Source: Blautia sp. (GTDB taxonomy: Bacteria > Bacillota > Clostridia > Lachnospirales > Lachnospiraceae). From it: a stretch of 35,891 bases of DNA. The position numbers were made by a program, and so were the translations under genes. Shown here one piece after another: positions 1 to 7,225 of this stretch (within the stretch, counting starts at the first letter, position 1; every line of letters starts with the position of its first letter). The notes beneath the pieces were generated by a model. The model was given only the letters and a program-made list of their open reading frames with translations, searched no databases and was not told where the DNA came from. The stretch is taken from the NCBI GenBank assembly GCA_022770365.1, contig JALEHU010000080.1, positions 1 to 35,891 of the forward strand, given 5' to 3'.

Positions 1-591
1 CGGGAAAAAGGCTTTTTTGTTACATACAATCATCCCACATGGTCACAGGAAAACTATCGTGAATATAGTTCCTATATCGGTATGAATGCAATGGAAATCT
101 GTAATTTTGGCTGTATGACAGAAGGATATGAGGATTATAACCCGAGGGTATATGATGATATGCTCCGGGCAGGAAAGAGAATATACTGCATTGCTGCGGA
201 TGACAACCATAATCGAGGGGAATATGGTACAAGGAAGTTTGATTCTTTTGGCGGATTTACCATGATCAAGGCGGACAGACTGGATTACCGCACGATCACA
301 GGCGCTCTGGAAGCTGGTAATTTTTATGCTTCACAGGGGCCTGAGATTCATGCGCTGTGGATGAAAAATGGAAAACTGTATATAGAGTGCGGACCGGCAG
401 AGAAAATTCAATTTACTTCCGGAATCAGGCGAAATTCCGTTGTCTGGGCGGAACCGGGAGAGTCTGTCACAGAAGCTGTATTTGATGTAAAACCGGAGGA
501 CGTATATATCCGTGTTACCGTGACAGACCATGCCGGGCGCCATGCGGATACCCGTGCTTATTTTACGGATGAACTGTTTTCTGCCGATTAG
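1..591 (+). CDS. PHP-domain metal-dependent phosphoesterase, C-terminal part
   Basis: The frame is open from base 1, so this is the 3' end of a gene that starts outside the window; 196 residues are visible. The start of the visible part reads TYNHPTWS, and further on come DDNHNRG and a C-terminal beta-rich stretch. The NHP and DDNH motifs are those of the polymerase/histidinol-phosphatase (PHP) fold, in which His and Asp residues bind the catalytic metals. Family members hydrolyse phosphoesters in the cytoplasm; the substrate cannot be told from this fragment. The tail (GALEAGNFYASQGPEI) is typical of stand-alone PHP proteins that carry a small beta-sandwich after the barrel. The stop codon lies 29 bases inside the convergent MATE gene, so the two genes overlap tail to tail. 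An internal ATG at 82 lies within conserved sequence and is not the start. Confidence 0.8.
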   Translation, partial: REKGFFVTYNHPTWSQENYREYSSYIGMNAMEICNFGCMTEGYEDYNPRVYDDMLRAGKRIYCIAADDNHNRGEYGTRKFDSFGGFTMIKADRLDYRTITGALEAGNFYASQGPEIHALWMKNGKLYIECGPAEKIQFTSGIRRNSVVWAEPGESVTEAVFDVKPEDVYIRVTVTDHAGRHADTRAYFTDELFSAD

Positions 592-1948
592 TGCTTTGCC
601 CCAGCATTGCGGAGACTTTCCGGACAGTGAAGAGGTAGCTGCTGATCAATACCACGTCTGCACCTGCCCAGGCAAGTACTTCTGCAAGAAATACACCAGT
701 CTCACCGATGTAACGGGAAAGAATGAGCGCGGCACTGGTACGCATAATCAGTTCAGCAATTCCGGAAACCATGGGCAGGAATGTATTTCCCATTCCCTGC
801 AGAGAAGAGCGGAACACATACAGAGCATACAGGATCGGAAGGCATACGCACATGATGGTCAGATAGCGGTAAGCTACATCGATGGTCTGTGCCATTTCCT
901 GTTCTGTTCCGGATACAAATCCGCTGAGAATCCATCTTCCTGACAGAAGCATGACTGTGGAAATCACCAGGGAAGTGAGGACCGCTGCCAGAAGAGCGGA
1001 GCGTACACCGCGGTGGATGCGATCCATTTTTTTGGCTCCAAGATTTTGTCCTACATAAGTAGTCATGGCAAAACCGAAGGAAGAAGTGGCAATTTCCAGA
1101 ACTCCGTGAAGCTTGCTTCCTGCAGTAAAACCGGCAATGAATAACAGGCTGAACCGGTTGACGACAGATTGTACGATCATTCCGCCTGCGGCAATGAGCA
1201 GATTCTGCAAAGCCATGGGTGCGCTGGTGGAAAGCATGGAACTTACCAGCTGTTTTTGGAGATGCAGATGCTCTTTCTGCAGGAAAAGCAGATCGATCTT
1301 TCGTATGTAATAGAAGCAGTAGAGACAGGAACAGAACTGAGCAATCAGGGTGGCTGCTGCTGCACCTGCGATACCGAAATCCAGTACAATTACGAACAAA
1401 AGATCCAGTATTACATTGATAACGGAGGCTGTGATCATAGCCCGCAGAGGCGTCTGACCGTCTCCCAGAGCCCTGAGAATAGATGCCTGCAGGTTGTAGG
1501 CGGCGATAACAGGAATGCCGATAAAGCAGATCCTCAGATAGAGGAGTGCATAAGGAATTACCTCTTCCGGTGTCCGCAGAAGATGCAGGATCGGAAGCAG
1601 CAGGAGCTGTCCGAGAAGCAGAAGAATCAATGCGCTGACGGAAGATAATATCACAGAATTGCCGACTGCTGTTTTCAGACGGCGTTCATCTCTGGCGCCA
1701 AAAGCCTGTGCGATCAGAATGGAAAATCCCTGTGTAAGCCCCTGAAGAATTCCAAGAATAATAAAGTTTGGCCATGTGGATGCCCCAAGACCTGCAAGGG
1801 CGCTTACCCCCAGTGATTTGCCAACTACCATACTGTCTGCGACGGAATATAGCTGCTGAAAAACATTTCCGATCATCAGTGGTAATGCAAAAGTGACAAT
1901 CAGCGAAACCGGTCTGCCGGTGGTCATATCTTTTAATCTGGCTGTCAT
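563..1948 (-). CDS. MATE-family multidrug/sodium antiporter
   Basis: This 461-residue protein has the length and the twelve hydrophobic segments of a MATE (multi-antimicrobial extrusion) efflux pump, arranged as two six-helix halves. The N-terminus (MTARLKDMTTGRPVSLIVTF, followed by a QQLY..D.MVVG segment) matches the bacterial NorM/DinF-like subfamily, and the second half repeats the pattern near FGFAMTTYVGQNLGA. Such pumps sit in the inner membrane and export cationic drugs or metabolites in exchange for Na+ or H+. The start is supported by GAGGTG about ten bases upstream. The gene is downstream of the AraC regulator but separated from it by a terminator, so it probably has its own promoter; that promoter shares a conserved block with the one in front of the GH172 gene. 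The last residues overlap the convergent PHP gene by 29 bases. Substrate unknown. Confidence 0.9.
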   Translation of the reverse strand: MTARLKDMTTGRPVSLIVTFALPLMIGNVFQQLYSVADSMVVGKSLGVSALAGLGASTWPNFIILGILQGLTQGFSILIAQAFGARDERRLKTAVGNSVILSSVSALILLLLGQLLLLPILHLLRTPEEVIPYALLYLRICFIGIPVIAAYNLQASILRALGDGQTPLRAMITASVINVILDLLFVIVLDFGIAGAAAATLIAQFCSCLYCFYYIRKIDLLFLQKEHLHLQKQLVSSMLSTSAPMALQNLLIAAGGMIVQSVVNRFSLLFIAGFTAGSKLHGVLEIATSSFGFAMTTYVGQNLGAKKMDRIHRGVRSALLAAVLTSLVISTVMLLSGRWILSGFVSGTEQEMAQTIDVAYRYLTIMCVCLPILYALYVFRSSLQGMGNTFLPMVSGIAELIMRTSAALILSRYIGETGVFLAEVLAWAGADVVLISSYLFTVRKVSAMLGQSTNRQKTVHP

Positions 1949-2046
1949 GAGAACTGTTCACCTCTTACTGAAATGTTATTATGATGAACCGGCAGCGTCT
2001 GCAAATATAAAGGGAATCCATGGCCGCCGGATCATTCTTTGCCTAT

Positions 2047-2106
2047 ATATTAGCATTATCTGTGATTACAGAAAATGCACAGTTTCCAGAAAAAATATCA
2101 CAATAT
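2047..2106 (-). promoter_or_regulatory. Putative promoter/operator of the MATE gene (dispersed element, copy A)
   Basis: Read on the minus strand this holds an extended -10 (TGCTAATAT, 2055-2047) about 100 bases before the MATE start. The bases upstream of it are conserved with 4575-4635, in front of the GH172 gene. The shared core contains TTTCCAGAAA on the plus strand, a near-palindrome that sits where an activator site would be, just beyond a poor -35 (TTTTCT). Promoter function is inferred from position and conservation. Confidence 0.45.
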
Positions 2107-2110
2107 CACA

Positions 2111-2140
2111 TAAAAAAGAATCCTGTTTTGCAGGATTCTT
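2111..2140 (-). terminator. Rho-independent terminator after the AraC gene
   Basis: Inverted repeat AAGAATCCTG / CAGGATTCTT with a five-base loop. On the minus strand the stem is followed by a run of T (the plus-strand TAAAAAA). It lies 36 bases past the AraC stop codon and separates that gene from the MATE gene. Confidence 0.8.
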
Positions 2141-2175
2141 CACTTCGGGGCGGATTGCTTCAGTAATGAGTTTTA

Positions 2176-3063
2176 TCATGAACTGTTCTGATTCAGCTGT
2201 TTACGGTATTCCGAAGGCGTGCATCCCTGAAATTCCCTGAACCGGCGGATAAAGTAACTGAAATTCTCATAGCCCACTTCCAAACCTACTTCCATGACCG
2301 GCATGTCTGTTGTCTGAAGAAGCAGACATGCTTTCTCAATGCGGAACCGGTTCAGGTACTGTACAAAGCTGATGTATAATGTCGAGGAAAAATAATTGGA
2401 AAAATATTTCGGAGTCATATGCATGATACCGGCTGCCTGTTCCAGAGAGATATTTTCCCTATAATGTTCCGCTACATAATTGATCACTTCTTTCAGACGA
2501 AGGGCAGTTTGGGAGTGCTGACGGGACATATGGCCTGCTTCTGTAAGGAAAAGATGGTTCTGCTCGAGGACAGCGATCAGCCGGTACAGCTCTGCTTTGG
2601 TGAGGAGTTGGTAGGCAGCAGGCTGATCTGTGTTAAGCTCTTTCAGTCTGCAAAGAATCCGGGAAATATCCATATATCCTGAGGTATCCGAAGATACTTT
2701 CAGGGGAAACCATCGTTCTTTGCAAAGCGGGTTCAGAATGGCTGTCTGTGTATAATCCTGCTCCTGAAAATTCAGCATTGACAGAGAAAATACGAAGGAA
2801 TAGTAGGAATTTTCCTTATCAGTACCACAGATCTGATGAAGCTGCTCCGGGTTAAAAAAGAAGATATCACCGGTGTTTCCTTCTTCGCAAACACCGTCGG
2901 CATATATCCGGAGAGGTCCCTTTTCCACAAATAGAATTTCCATACTCTGGTGCCAGTGAAAAGGCACCAGAATTTTTAAGGAGTTTCCTGTATGGGAATG
3001 ATAACACTGGAACGGAAACAGAAAGGAGCCGTGTATTTTTTTCTCTTCATAATCGTTTTTCAT
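2176..3063 (-). CDS. AraC-family transcriptional regulator with cupin sensor domain
   Basis: The 295-residue protein has a typical two-part AraC layout. Residues ~20-110 form a cupin-like sugar-sensing domain (FHWHQSMEILFVEKGPLRIY, then GDIFFFNPEQLHQI). The last ~100 residues are the double helix-turn-helix (ISLEQAAGIMHMTPKYFSNY, then GYENFSYFIRRFREFQGCTPSEYR). Proteins of this kind usually activate adjacent carbohydrate genes when they bind a sugar. The start has AGGAGG eight bases upstream. The gene lies between GH172 and MATE, all on the minus strand, with terminators on both sides (3149-3193 and 2111-2140), so it is probably transcribed alone. The shared element upstream of the two flanking genes makes it the natural candidate regulator of both; that link is inference. 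Confidence 0.9.
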   Translation of the reverse strand: MKNDYEEKKIHGSFLFPFQCYHSHTGNSLKILVPFHWHQSMEILFVEKGPLRIYADGVCEEGNTGDIFFFNPEQLHQICGTDKENSYYSFVFSLSMLNFQEQDYTQTAILNPLCKERWFPLKVSSDTSGYMDISRILCRLKELNTDQPAAYQLLTKAELYRLIAVLEQNHLFLTEAGHMSRQHSQTALRLKEVINYVAEHYRENISLEQAAGIMHMTPKYFSNYFSSTLYISFVQYLNRFRIEKACLLLQTTDMPVMEVGLEVGYENFSYFIRRFREFQGCTPSEYRKQLNQNSS

Positions 3064-3148
3064 GGGAGATTCCTCCTGTTTTCTACTGGAAGTTGTATGC
3101 TGAAAGAGATGATATGGACCAGACTTTCAGATAGTCTGTCTGAATAAC

Positions 3149-3193
3149 AAAATACGATGCAAGGGAGCTTTTACTGCTGTTACATCGTATTTT
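3149..3193 (-). terminator. Rho-independent terminator after the GH172 gene
   Basis: An 11-bp perfect stem, AAAATACGATG / CATCGTATTTT, encloses a loop of about 23 bases. On the minus strand it ends in ATTTTGTTATT. It lies about 110 bases beyond the GH172 stop and before the AraC gene. The symmetric A/T flanks could also stop plus-strand transcription. Confidence 0.65.
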
Positions 3194-3223
3194 CTCACGT
3201 TCACTTTTCTATTTATTTATAAC

Positions 3224-3264
3224 ATTTTCTTTTTTTTATGTCAAATTTTCTTTTTTTATGTCAA
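3224..3264. repeat. Tandem direct repeat, ~20 bp x 2
   Basis: Two adjacent copies of ATTTTCTTTTTTTATGTCAA; the first copy (3224-3244) has one extra T, the second is 3245-3264. They lie just downstream of the GH172 gene and directly abut a second, unrelated duplicated 20-mer. Confidence 0.8.
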
Positions 3265-3265
3265 A

Positions 3266-3305
3266 CTTTTTGATGTATCGGTTATCTTTTTGATGTACCG
3301 GTTAT
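3266..3305. repeat. Tandem direct repeat, 20 bp x 2, overlapping the GH172 stop codon
   Basis: CTTTTTGATGTATCGGTTAT (3266-3285) is followed at once by the same 20-mer with one change, T to C (3286-3305). The second copy contains the stop codon of the minus-strand GH172 gene (3302-3304), so the gene end itself has been duplicated. Confidence 0.85.
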
Positions 3306-4396
3306 CTTGGCCATCTCTCTCTGCGCTCCATGAGCGGCGCAAACGGAGTATGAGGTTCTGTCTGATACCAGTAGGCTACGGTAGCTACATCGTCCTGGCG
3401 CTCAAAAAGTCCGCCGTGGTAGACACCGATCTGCTGGATCGTGACTTTCAGATCTTCCTCAAAAAGAATGGGATCTGCAATGTGCCAGCGGTAAAAACTG
3501 CGCTCCGGCATTTTATCATCGTTATGATAATCATTGTGGACCAGAGTATCACGATTGGAATAATAAGGGTATCCCATAAATGGCGTACAGTAGGTATTTT
3601 CCACGGTCCTTCCGTTTTCCTGAGTCGCGAAGCTCCATGCTCCGCCGAAGTAATCTTCGGTTCCGGTTCCGCAGATGGTAGGATATTCCTGATCGCCGTC
3701 GATGTAAAATTTCACTTCGCCTTCTCCGTACCAGTAGCGTTCCAGAGTGGTCAGTGCCATATATGTTCCAACATACTGCCCGCGCCCTTTGACATTGTCA
3801 AGAATGACATAATCCTGACCTTTTTCCGTGAGTCGCTGGCGTTTCCACTGGGCGTGGAAGTAACCGGTATTTTCCGGAAGAGTGTCGGTAAGACAGTAAT
3901 CTACCTGGTAAAAGAATGCTTCCAGGTCTTCGTCACACTGATTTTCAATAGTGATGCGTGCTTTTTTATAAAAAGGCATCGGGAAATAACAGTTGAAGCC
4001 TCTGGTGGGGTTTACAGCAATCGGCAGGGAATTGACGCAGTAGGATGCGCCGAATCCACAGCAGAAAAAGTCACCCAGAGGGCTTTCTACGGAAGGAGTC
4101 TCCTCATTGTCCCAGTACATGCGCAGCACCAGGTCTCTGAGCAGATAGCGGTTGCGGTCACTGGTGTGATCTGTGACCGTGATCCAGATGTGCTGGATCG
4201 TTCCGGGACCGGTAATCTCAGCAAGGGTCACGGTTTCGCCGGCAGCAATCCTGGGAACGCAGGGGGAACCTTTTCTGGATGGTCCCAGAGGGCTTGCCGC
4301 CATGCCGCCTTTTCCTTTTTCGCCATTTTGGTTTTCCCAGTTGATACTTCTGCTTTTGCCTTTTTTTAATTGAGAAATCTGACTTAAATCGAACAT
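3302..4396 (-). CDS. GH172 family glycoside hydrolase (DUF2961)
   Basis: The 364-residue protein carries the hallmark GTGTEDYFGGAW (residues ~243-254) of DUF2961, now glycoside hydrolase family 172. Characterised members act on alpha-D-fructofuranosides and alpha-D-arabinofuranosides. The conserved acids are likely Glu247 in that motif and Glu225 or Glu227 in WYGEGEVKFYIDGD; assignment of nucleophile and acid/base is by analogy. HNDYH near residue 305 and the C-terminal VYHGGLFERQDDVATVAYWY are also typical. There is no signal peptide, so the enzyme is cytoplasmic and would act on imported oligosaccharides. The length is full for a one-domain member; these proteins usually work as trimers or hexamers. 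The start has AAGGAG about eight bases upstream. No transporter lies beside it; the linked genes are the AraC regulator and the MATE pump. Confidence 0.9.
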   Translation of the reverse strand: MFDLSQISQLKKGKSRSINWENQNGEKGKGGMAASPLGPSRKGSPCVPRIAAGETVTLAEITGPGTIQHIWITVTDHTSDRNRYLLRDLVLRMYWDNEETPSVESPLGDFFCCGFGASYCVNSLPIAVNPTRGFNCYFPMPFYKKARITIENQCDEDLEAFFYQVDYCLTDTLPENTGYFHAQWKRQRLTEKGQDYVILDNVKGRGQYVGTYMALTTLERYWYGEGEVKFYIDGDQEYPTICGTGTEDYFGGAWSFATQENGRTVENTYCTPFMGYPYYSNRDTLVHNDYHNDDKMPERSFYRWHIADPILFEEDLKVTIQQIGVYHGGLFERQDDVATVAYWYQTEPHTPFAPLMERRERWPR

Positions 4397-4574
4397 AGTG
4401 TACTCCTTTTTCCTGATGGGTTATGTCTATTATTTGGGTGTGTTTTATTTTAATTACCAATATTAGTTACTTTAATTGCCGATTTGGGTCGCCTGCATCA
4501 GCAATCACTTTTGTTTAGTAGGAAACTTCGCTTACTGTACGATAAAACATTCCGTGATAAGATTATCTGTACCT

Positions 4575-4635
4575 ATTTTAACATTGTCTGTTTCTATGGA
4601 AAATACACAGTTTCCAGAAAAAGTATCACGAAATA
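4575..4635 (-). promoter_or_regulatory. Putative promoter/operator of GH172 (dispersed element, copy B)
   Basis: The second copy of the element at 2047-2106, roughly 80-85% identical by eye. On the minus strand it has an extended -10, TGTTAAAAT (4583-4575), at exactly the aligned position of TGCTAATAT in copy A. The most conserved part, around ACAGTTTCCAGAAAAA on the plus strand, lies upstream of the weak -35. The GH172 start codon is about 180 bases downstream. The rest of the 4397-4694 gap holds three near-repeats of TTARTTRCY (about 4450-4485) and nothing that looks like a gene. Confidence 0.45.
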
Positions 4636-4694
4636 TAGCTGGATAAAAACGGGTGTCATCCATTGGCTGCTTAACTGGAAATCGATGGATCATA

Positions 4695-5051
4695 TTAGAT
4701 ATTATCAAGCATCTGATGAACGGCTGCAGGAGAAAGATGTAAAGAATCTGCGATTTCTTCATTGCTTTTTCCCTTGAGTTTTAACATCAGAACTTTATTA
4801 AGACTGTTAATGTTATCTGCGCGTTTCTTTTCATCGTCTGCGCGTTTTTTTTCATCATCCGCGCGTCGCTTTTCAACATCTGCCCGCTGCTTTTCTGCTA
4901 ATACTTTATCCTCTGCATCTCTGTATCCCTCTTCGTATCCATCCTGAAAGCTGATTTCTTTTTCGTTTCTGATGTGCAGATCTTCGTCATATTCCTGTAA
5001 GATCATATTTGTCACCTCCGCTTTGTTTCCGAGCAGGATATCGGTCAGAAT
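4695..5051 (-). pseudogene. Decayed 3' end of an Rpn-family nuclease/transposase gene
   Basis: Reading frame upstream of the first possible start still encodes ILTDILLGNKAEVTNMILQE, then DEDLHIRNEKE and GYEEGYRDAEDK, which is the C-terminal region of Rpn (PD-(D/E)XK recombination-promoting) proteins. The whole N-terminal nuclease domain is missing. The frame runs directly back into the TAA stop of the LacI-kinase gene (5052-5054), so the remnant abuts that gene's end. A GGAGG and an ATG at 5006 could still allow a ~103-residue protein made only of the charged heptad region and a C-terminal helix-turn-helix-like end (SNEEIADSLHLSPAAVHQML). A GTG at 5015 overlaps the GGAGG and is unlikely to be used. 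An intact relative lies at 25020-25829. Whether the remnant is expressed is unknown. Confidence 0.7.
4816..4899. repeat. 21-bp tandem repeat, 4 units, inside the Rpn remnant
   Basis: Four consecutive 21-base units of the type TCTGCGCGTTTCTTTTCATC occupy 4816-4836, 4837-4857, 4858-4878 and 4879-4899; the third and fourth have diverged. Read on the minus strand they encode the seven-residue repeat (R)ADDEKKR, a highly charged heptad likely to form a coiled coil. Unit number probably varies between strains, as is usual for such in-frame arrays. Confidence 0.85.
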
Positions 5052-6956
5052 TTATAATAACAATTCCGGTTCGATCCGCTTAATATGCGATTCCAGAGTT
5101 GTGCGGTCAACAAGTGCCGGGACGACACCCTGTCTGGAAATACAGAATCCGGCCGCATAATTAGCGATGCGGATGGACTTTTCCAGTGAATATCCGTCCG
5201 TCAGACAGGAAGCAAGGCAGGAAATAAAGGCATCTGCGCCTCCGGTGGTGTCTATCGGGGTAAAGTCAGCCGCAGGAAAATATCTGGCAGTGTCGTTGGT
5301 TTTCAAATAACATCCGCGAGAGCCGAGGGTAATGATAACGTTTGGAATGCCCTGACAAAAAAAGTATTCTGCCTGATCCTCAATAGTACCGTATTCCGGA
5401 GGACTGAGCAGTGAGGCTTCATAACGGTTGGGGATAAAAAAGTCAATGTAGGAACAAAGCTCACCTGGCATAGCTTTAATGACAGTTGGTTTTAAAAAGG
5501 TCTTAGCTCCATATTTTCTGGCGGTTTTTGCTGCCTCGAGAGTTGTTTCGTTTGTCAGTTCGGTGGAGATGAGACAGCATCCGGAATTTTTGAATAAATG
5601 CTGGCGCTGCCAGATGCATTCGGGGGTCAGATTACTGTTGGCTCCTGCGAGAACGCTGATCGCACTTTCACCGCTTTCCTCAATATAAATATATGCTTTT
5701 CCGGTAGGGAAATTCGGATTTCGCTGGATGCCCTGCGTGATTACATGTTCTTTTTCCAATTGGTCAAATATCAGATTGGAGTCAATGTCATTGCCGATCT
5801 CTCCGATCAGGGAAACTTCCCGTCCGAGTTTGGCTGCGCCTACAGCCTGGTTGGCGCCCTTTCCGCCAAGGGAAAAAGTGGAATTCAGGATTCTTGTAGC
5901 TTTCCCAGTCTGCGGCAGAGAATCTACATTAAAAGTCAGGTCTGTGTTGATGCTTCCTACTACAACAATTTTTTTGGAACGAAGGAAAAATGGTACGTAG
6001 AGGCTGTCTTCGGTATCCAGGGAGCAGTCTCCGGAAAAAGAAACTCCTGCATCTGTATCCGCTGTTTTTTCACATTTCTGTATGATTGCTTTTCCGATAT
6101 GATAGCCGAACTCTTTGTACGGGATACTGATGCTGGAAATATGCGGATAGGAAATAGCCTCCCTGACTTCGTCCTTCAGGCTGACAACAGACAGATCGGA
6201 AGGGATGGAGTAATGAAGCCGGTCCATATCCTCATAAAGAGTCAGAGAAGAGGAAAAGTGTGAACTTACTACTCCGGAGAATTTGTGTCCCAGCAGTTCG
6301 GTGAGATAATCCGGGTTCCCGATGGAAATTTCCATAGAGTTATGGTATGGAATGTGGTTGTCAAACAGACATTTTCGGAATCCTTCCAGAACCATCATGG
6401 AACGCTGGCTGTCAGGTTTTATCAGACAGGCGATTTTTGCATGTTTATAGTCAATCAGTTTCTGAGTGAGCAGGTATCCCATTTCCTCGTAATTGATTTT
6501 GAAAGAATGGGGATTGTCTTTCTCCATGATATGGATGAAAGGGATATTCTGATCAGTCAGGTAATGCTCCAGCTGGTGACTTTTGGCATTGACGGGTTCC
6601 CAGATCACACCGTCCACACGTTTCTGAGAGAGGGCGTTAATGTGTTTCAGCTCCAGATCCGGACGGTTCTGGCTGTCAAAAAGAAGAATGCTGTAATTAT
6701 ATTCCGCCGCGGCTTCTGCAATACCTGAAAGCATGGAATTGGTGCGGGGCATATTGGAAAGCACAACTCCCAGTATGAACGTCTTGGCGGTGGAAAGGTT
6801 TTTTACCATGCCATAGGGAGTGTAATTATATTCTTTTACAATTTCCAGAACTTTGTTGCGGGTTTCTGCTGCAATGTTCTGGTCTTTATTATTTACGATC
6901 TTTGAGACAGTGGAAATGGAAACACCTGCTAAAGCGGCGATTTCTTTGATTGTCAT
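5052..6956 (-). CDS. LacI-family repressor fused to a PfkB/ribokinase domain
   Basis: The 634-residue protein joins two families. Residues 1-50 are a LacI helix-turn-helix (MTIKEIAALAGVSISTVSKI), ~60-320 a periplasmic-binding-protein-like sensor, and ~325-634 a ribokinase fold opening VVVGSINTDLTFNVD with GGKGANQA. The start at 6956 is set by AGGAGG eight bases upstream; a longer frame to 7121 lacks a site and precedes the HTH. The kinase domain keeps the Asp of the PfkB C-terminal signature, but reads DTTGGADAF where active enzymes have DTTGAGD, so the anion-hole glycine is displaced and activity may be altered. It is divergent from a complete ribokinase gene, with a palindrome over its own -35. 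Likely role: repressor of the ribose module, sensing a pentose or its phosphate. DNA binding is confident; catalysis is open. Confidence 0.9.
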   Translation of the reverse strand: MTIKEIAALAGVSISTVSKIVNNKDQNIAAETRNKVLEIVKEYNYTPYGMVKNLSTAKTFILGVVLSNMPRTNSMLSGIAEAAAEYNYSILLFDSQNRPDLELKHINALSQKRVDGVIWEPVNAKSHQLEHYLTDQNIPFIHIMEKDNPHSFKINYEEMGYLLTQKLIDYKHAKIACLIKPDSQRSMMVLEGFRKCLFDNHIPYHNSMEISIGNPDYLTELLGHKFSGVVSSHFSSSLTLYEDMDRLHYSIPSDLSVVSLKDEVREAISYPHISSISIPYKEFGYHIGKAIIQKCEKTADTDAGVSFSGDCSLDTEDSLYVPFFLRSKKIVVVGSINTDLTFNVDSLPQTGKATRILNSTFSLGGKGANQAVGAAKLGREVSLIGEIGNDIDSNLIFDQLEKEHVITQGIQRNPNFPTGKAYIYIEESGESAISVLAGANSNLTPECIWQRQHLFKNSGCCLISTELTNETTLEAAKTARKYGAKTFLKPTVIKAMPGELCSYIDFFIPNRYEASLLSPPEYGTIEDQAEYFFCQGIPNVIITLGSRGCYLKTNDTARYFPAADFTPIDTTGGADAFISCLASCLTDGYSLEKSIRIANYAAGFCISRQGVVPALVDRTTLESHIKRIEPELLL

Positions 6957-7034
6957 TGGCGGCCTCCTTCTATGAAGGGATTTTTTATTTGCTGATGAAT
7001 ACTGAAATTTATATTTCCAGCATTCTGTTTCTTT

Positions 7035-7075
7035 ATTATGTGGTATAAGAAATGAATTGTCAATCCATAGATTGA
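7035..7075 (-). promoter_or_regulatory. Promoter of the LacI-kinase gene with overlapping palindromic operator
   Basis: On the minus strand a consensus -35 TTGACA (7063-7058) and -10 CATAAT (7040-7035) are exactly 17 bases apart. The perfect inverted repeat TCAATC-CATA-GATTGA (7060-7075) overlaps the -35. It lies in the divergent region shared with rbsK, so the LacI fusion could repress itself and influence rbsK from it. The operator role is inferred. Confidence 0.6.
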
Positions 7076-7135
7076 TAGATGTGTCTAAAAAAATAGTTGA
7101 AGAAAAAGTTTTATTAAACATAAATGATAAAAATA

Positions 7136-7164
7136 TTGATAAAGTCGAACTTGTGTCATATAAT
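7136..7164 (+). promoter_or_regulatory. Promoter of rbsK
   Basis: TTGATA (7136-7141), a 17-base spacer and a perfect TATAAT (7159-7164), about 60 bases before the rbsK start. The match is strong enough to predict a regulated but intrinsically active sigma-A promoter. Confidence 0.7.
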
Positions 7165-7225
7165 ACGAGTACAGAAAAATGTGAAATTCATATGAGAATA
7201 AAATAGAAAAAGAGGAGAATAAACT

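Noticed and set aside
3290-4369. Open frame of 359 codons on the plus strand
   Set aside because: It lies antisense to the well-supported GH172 gene and matches no family.
4816-4899. Four 21-bp repeats as a CRISPR array
   Set aside because: The units are contiguous with no spacers, are in frame, and encode a charged heptad; no cas gene is present.
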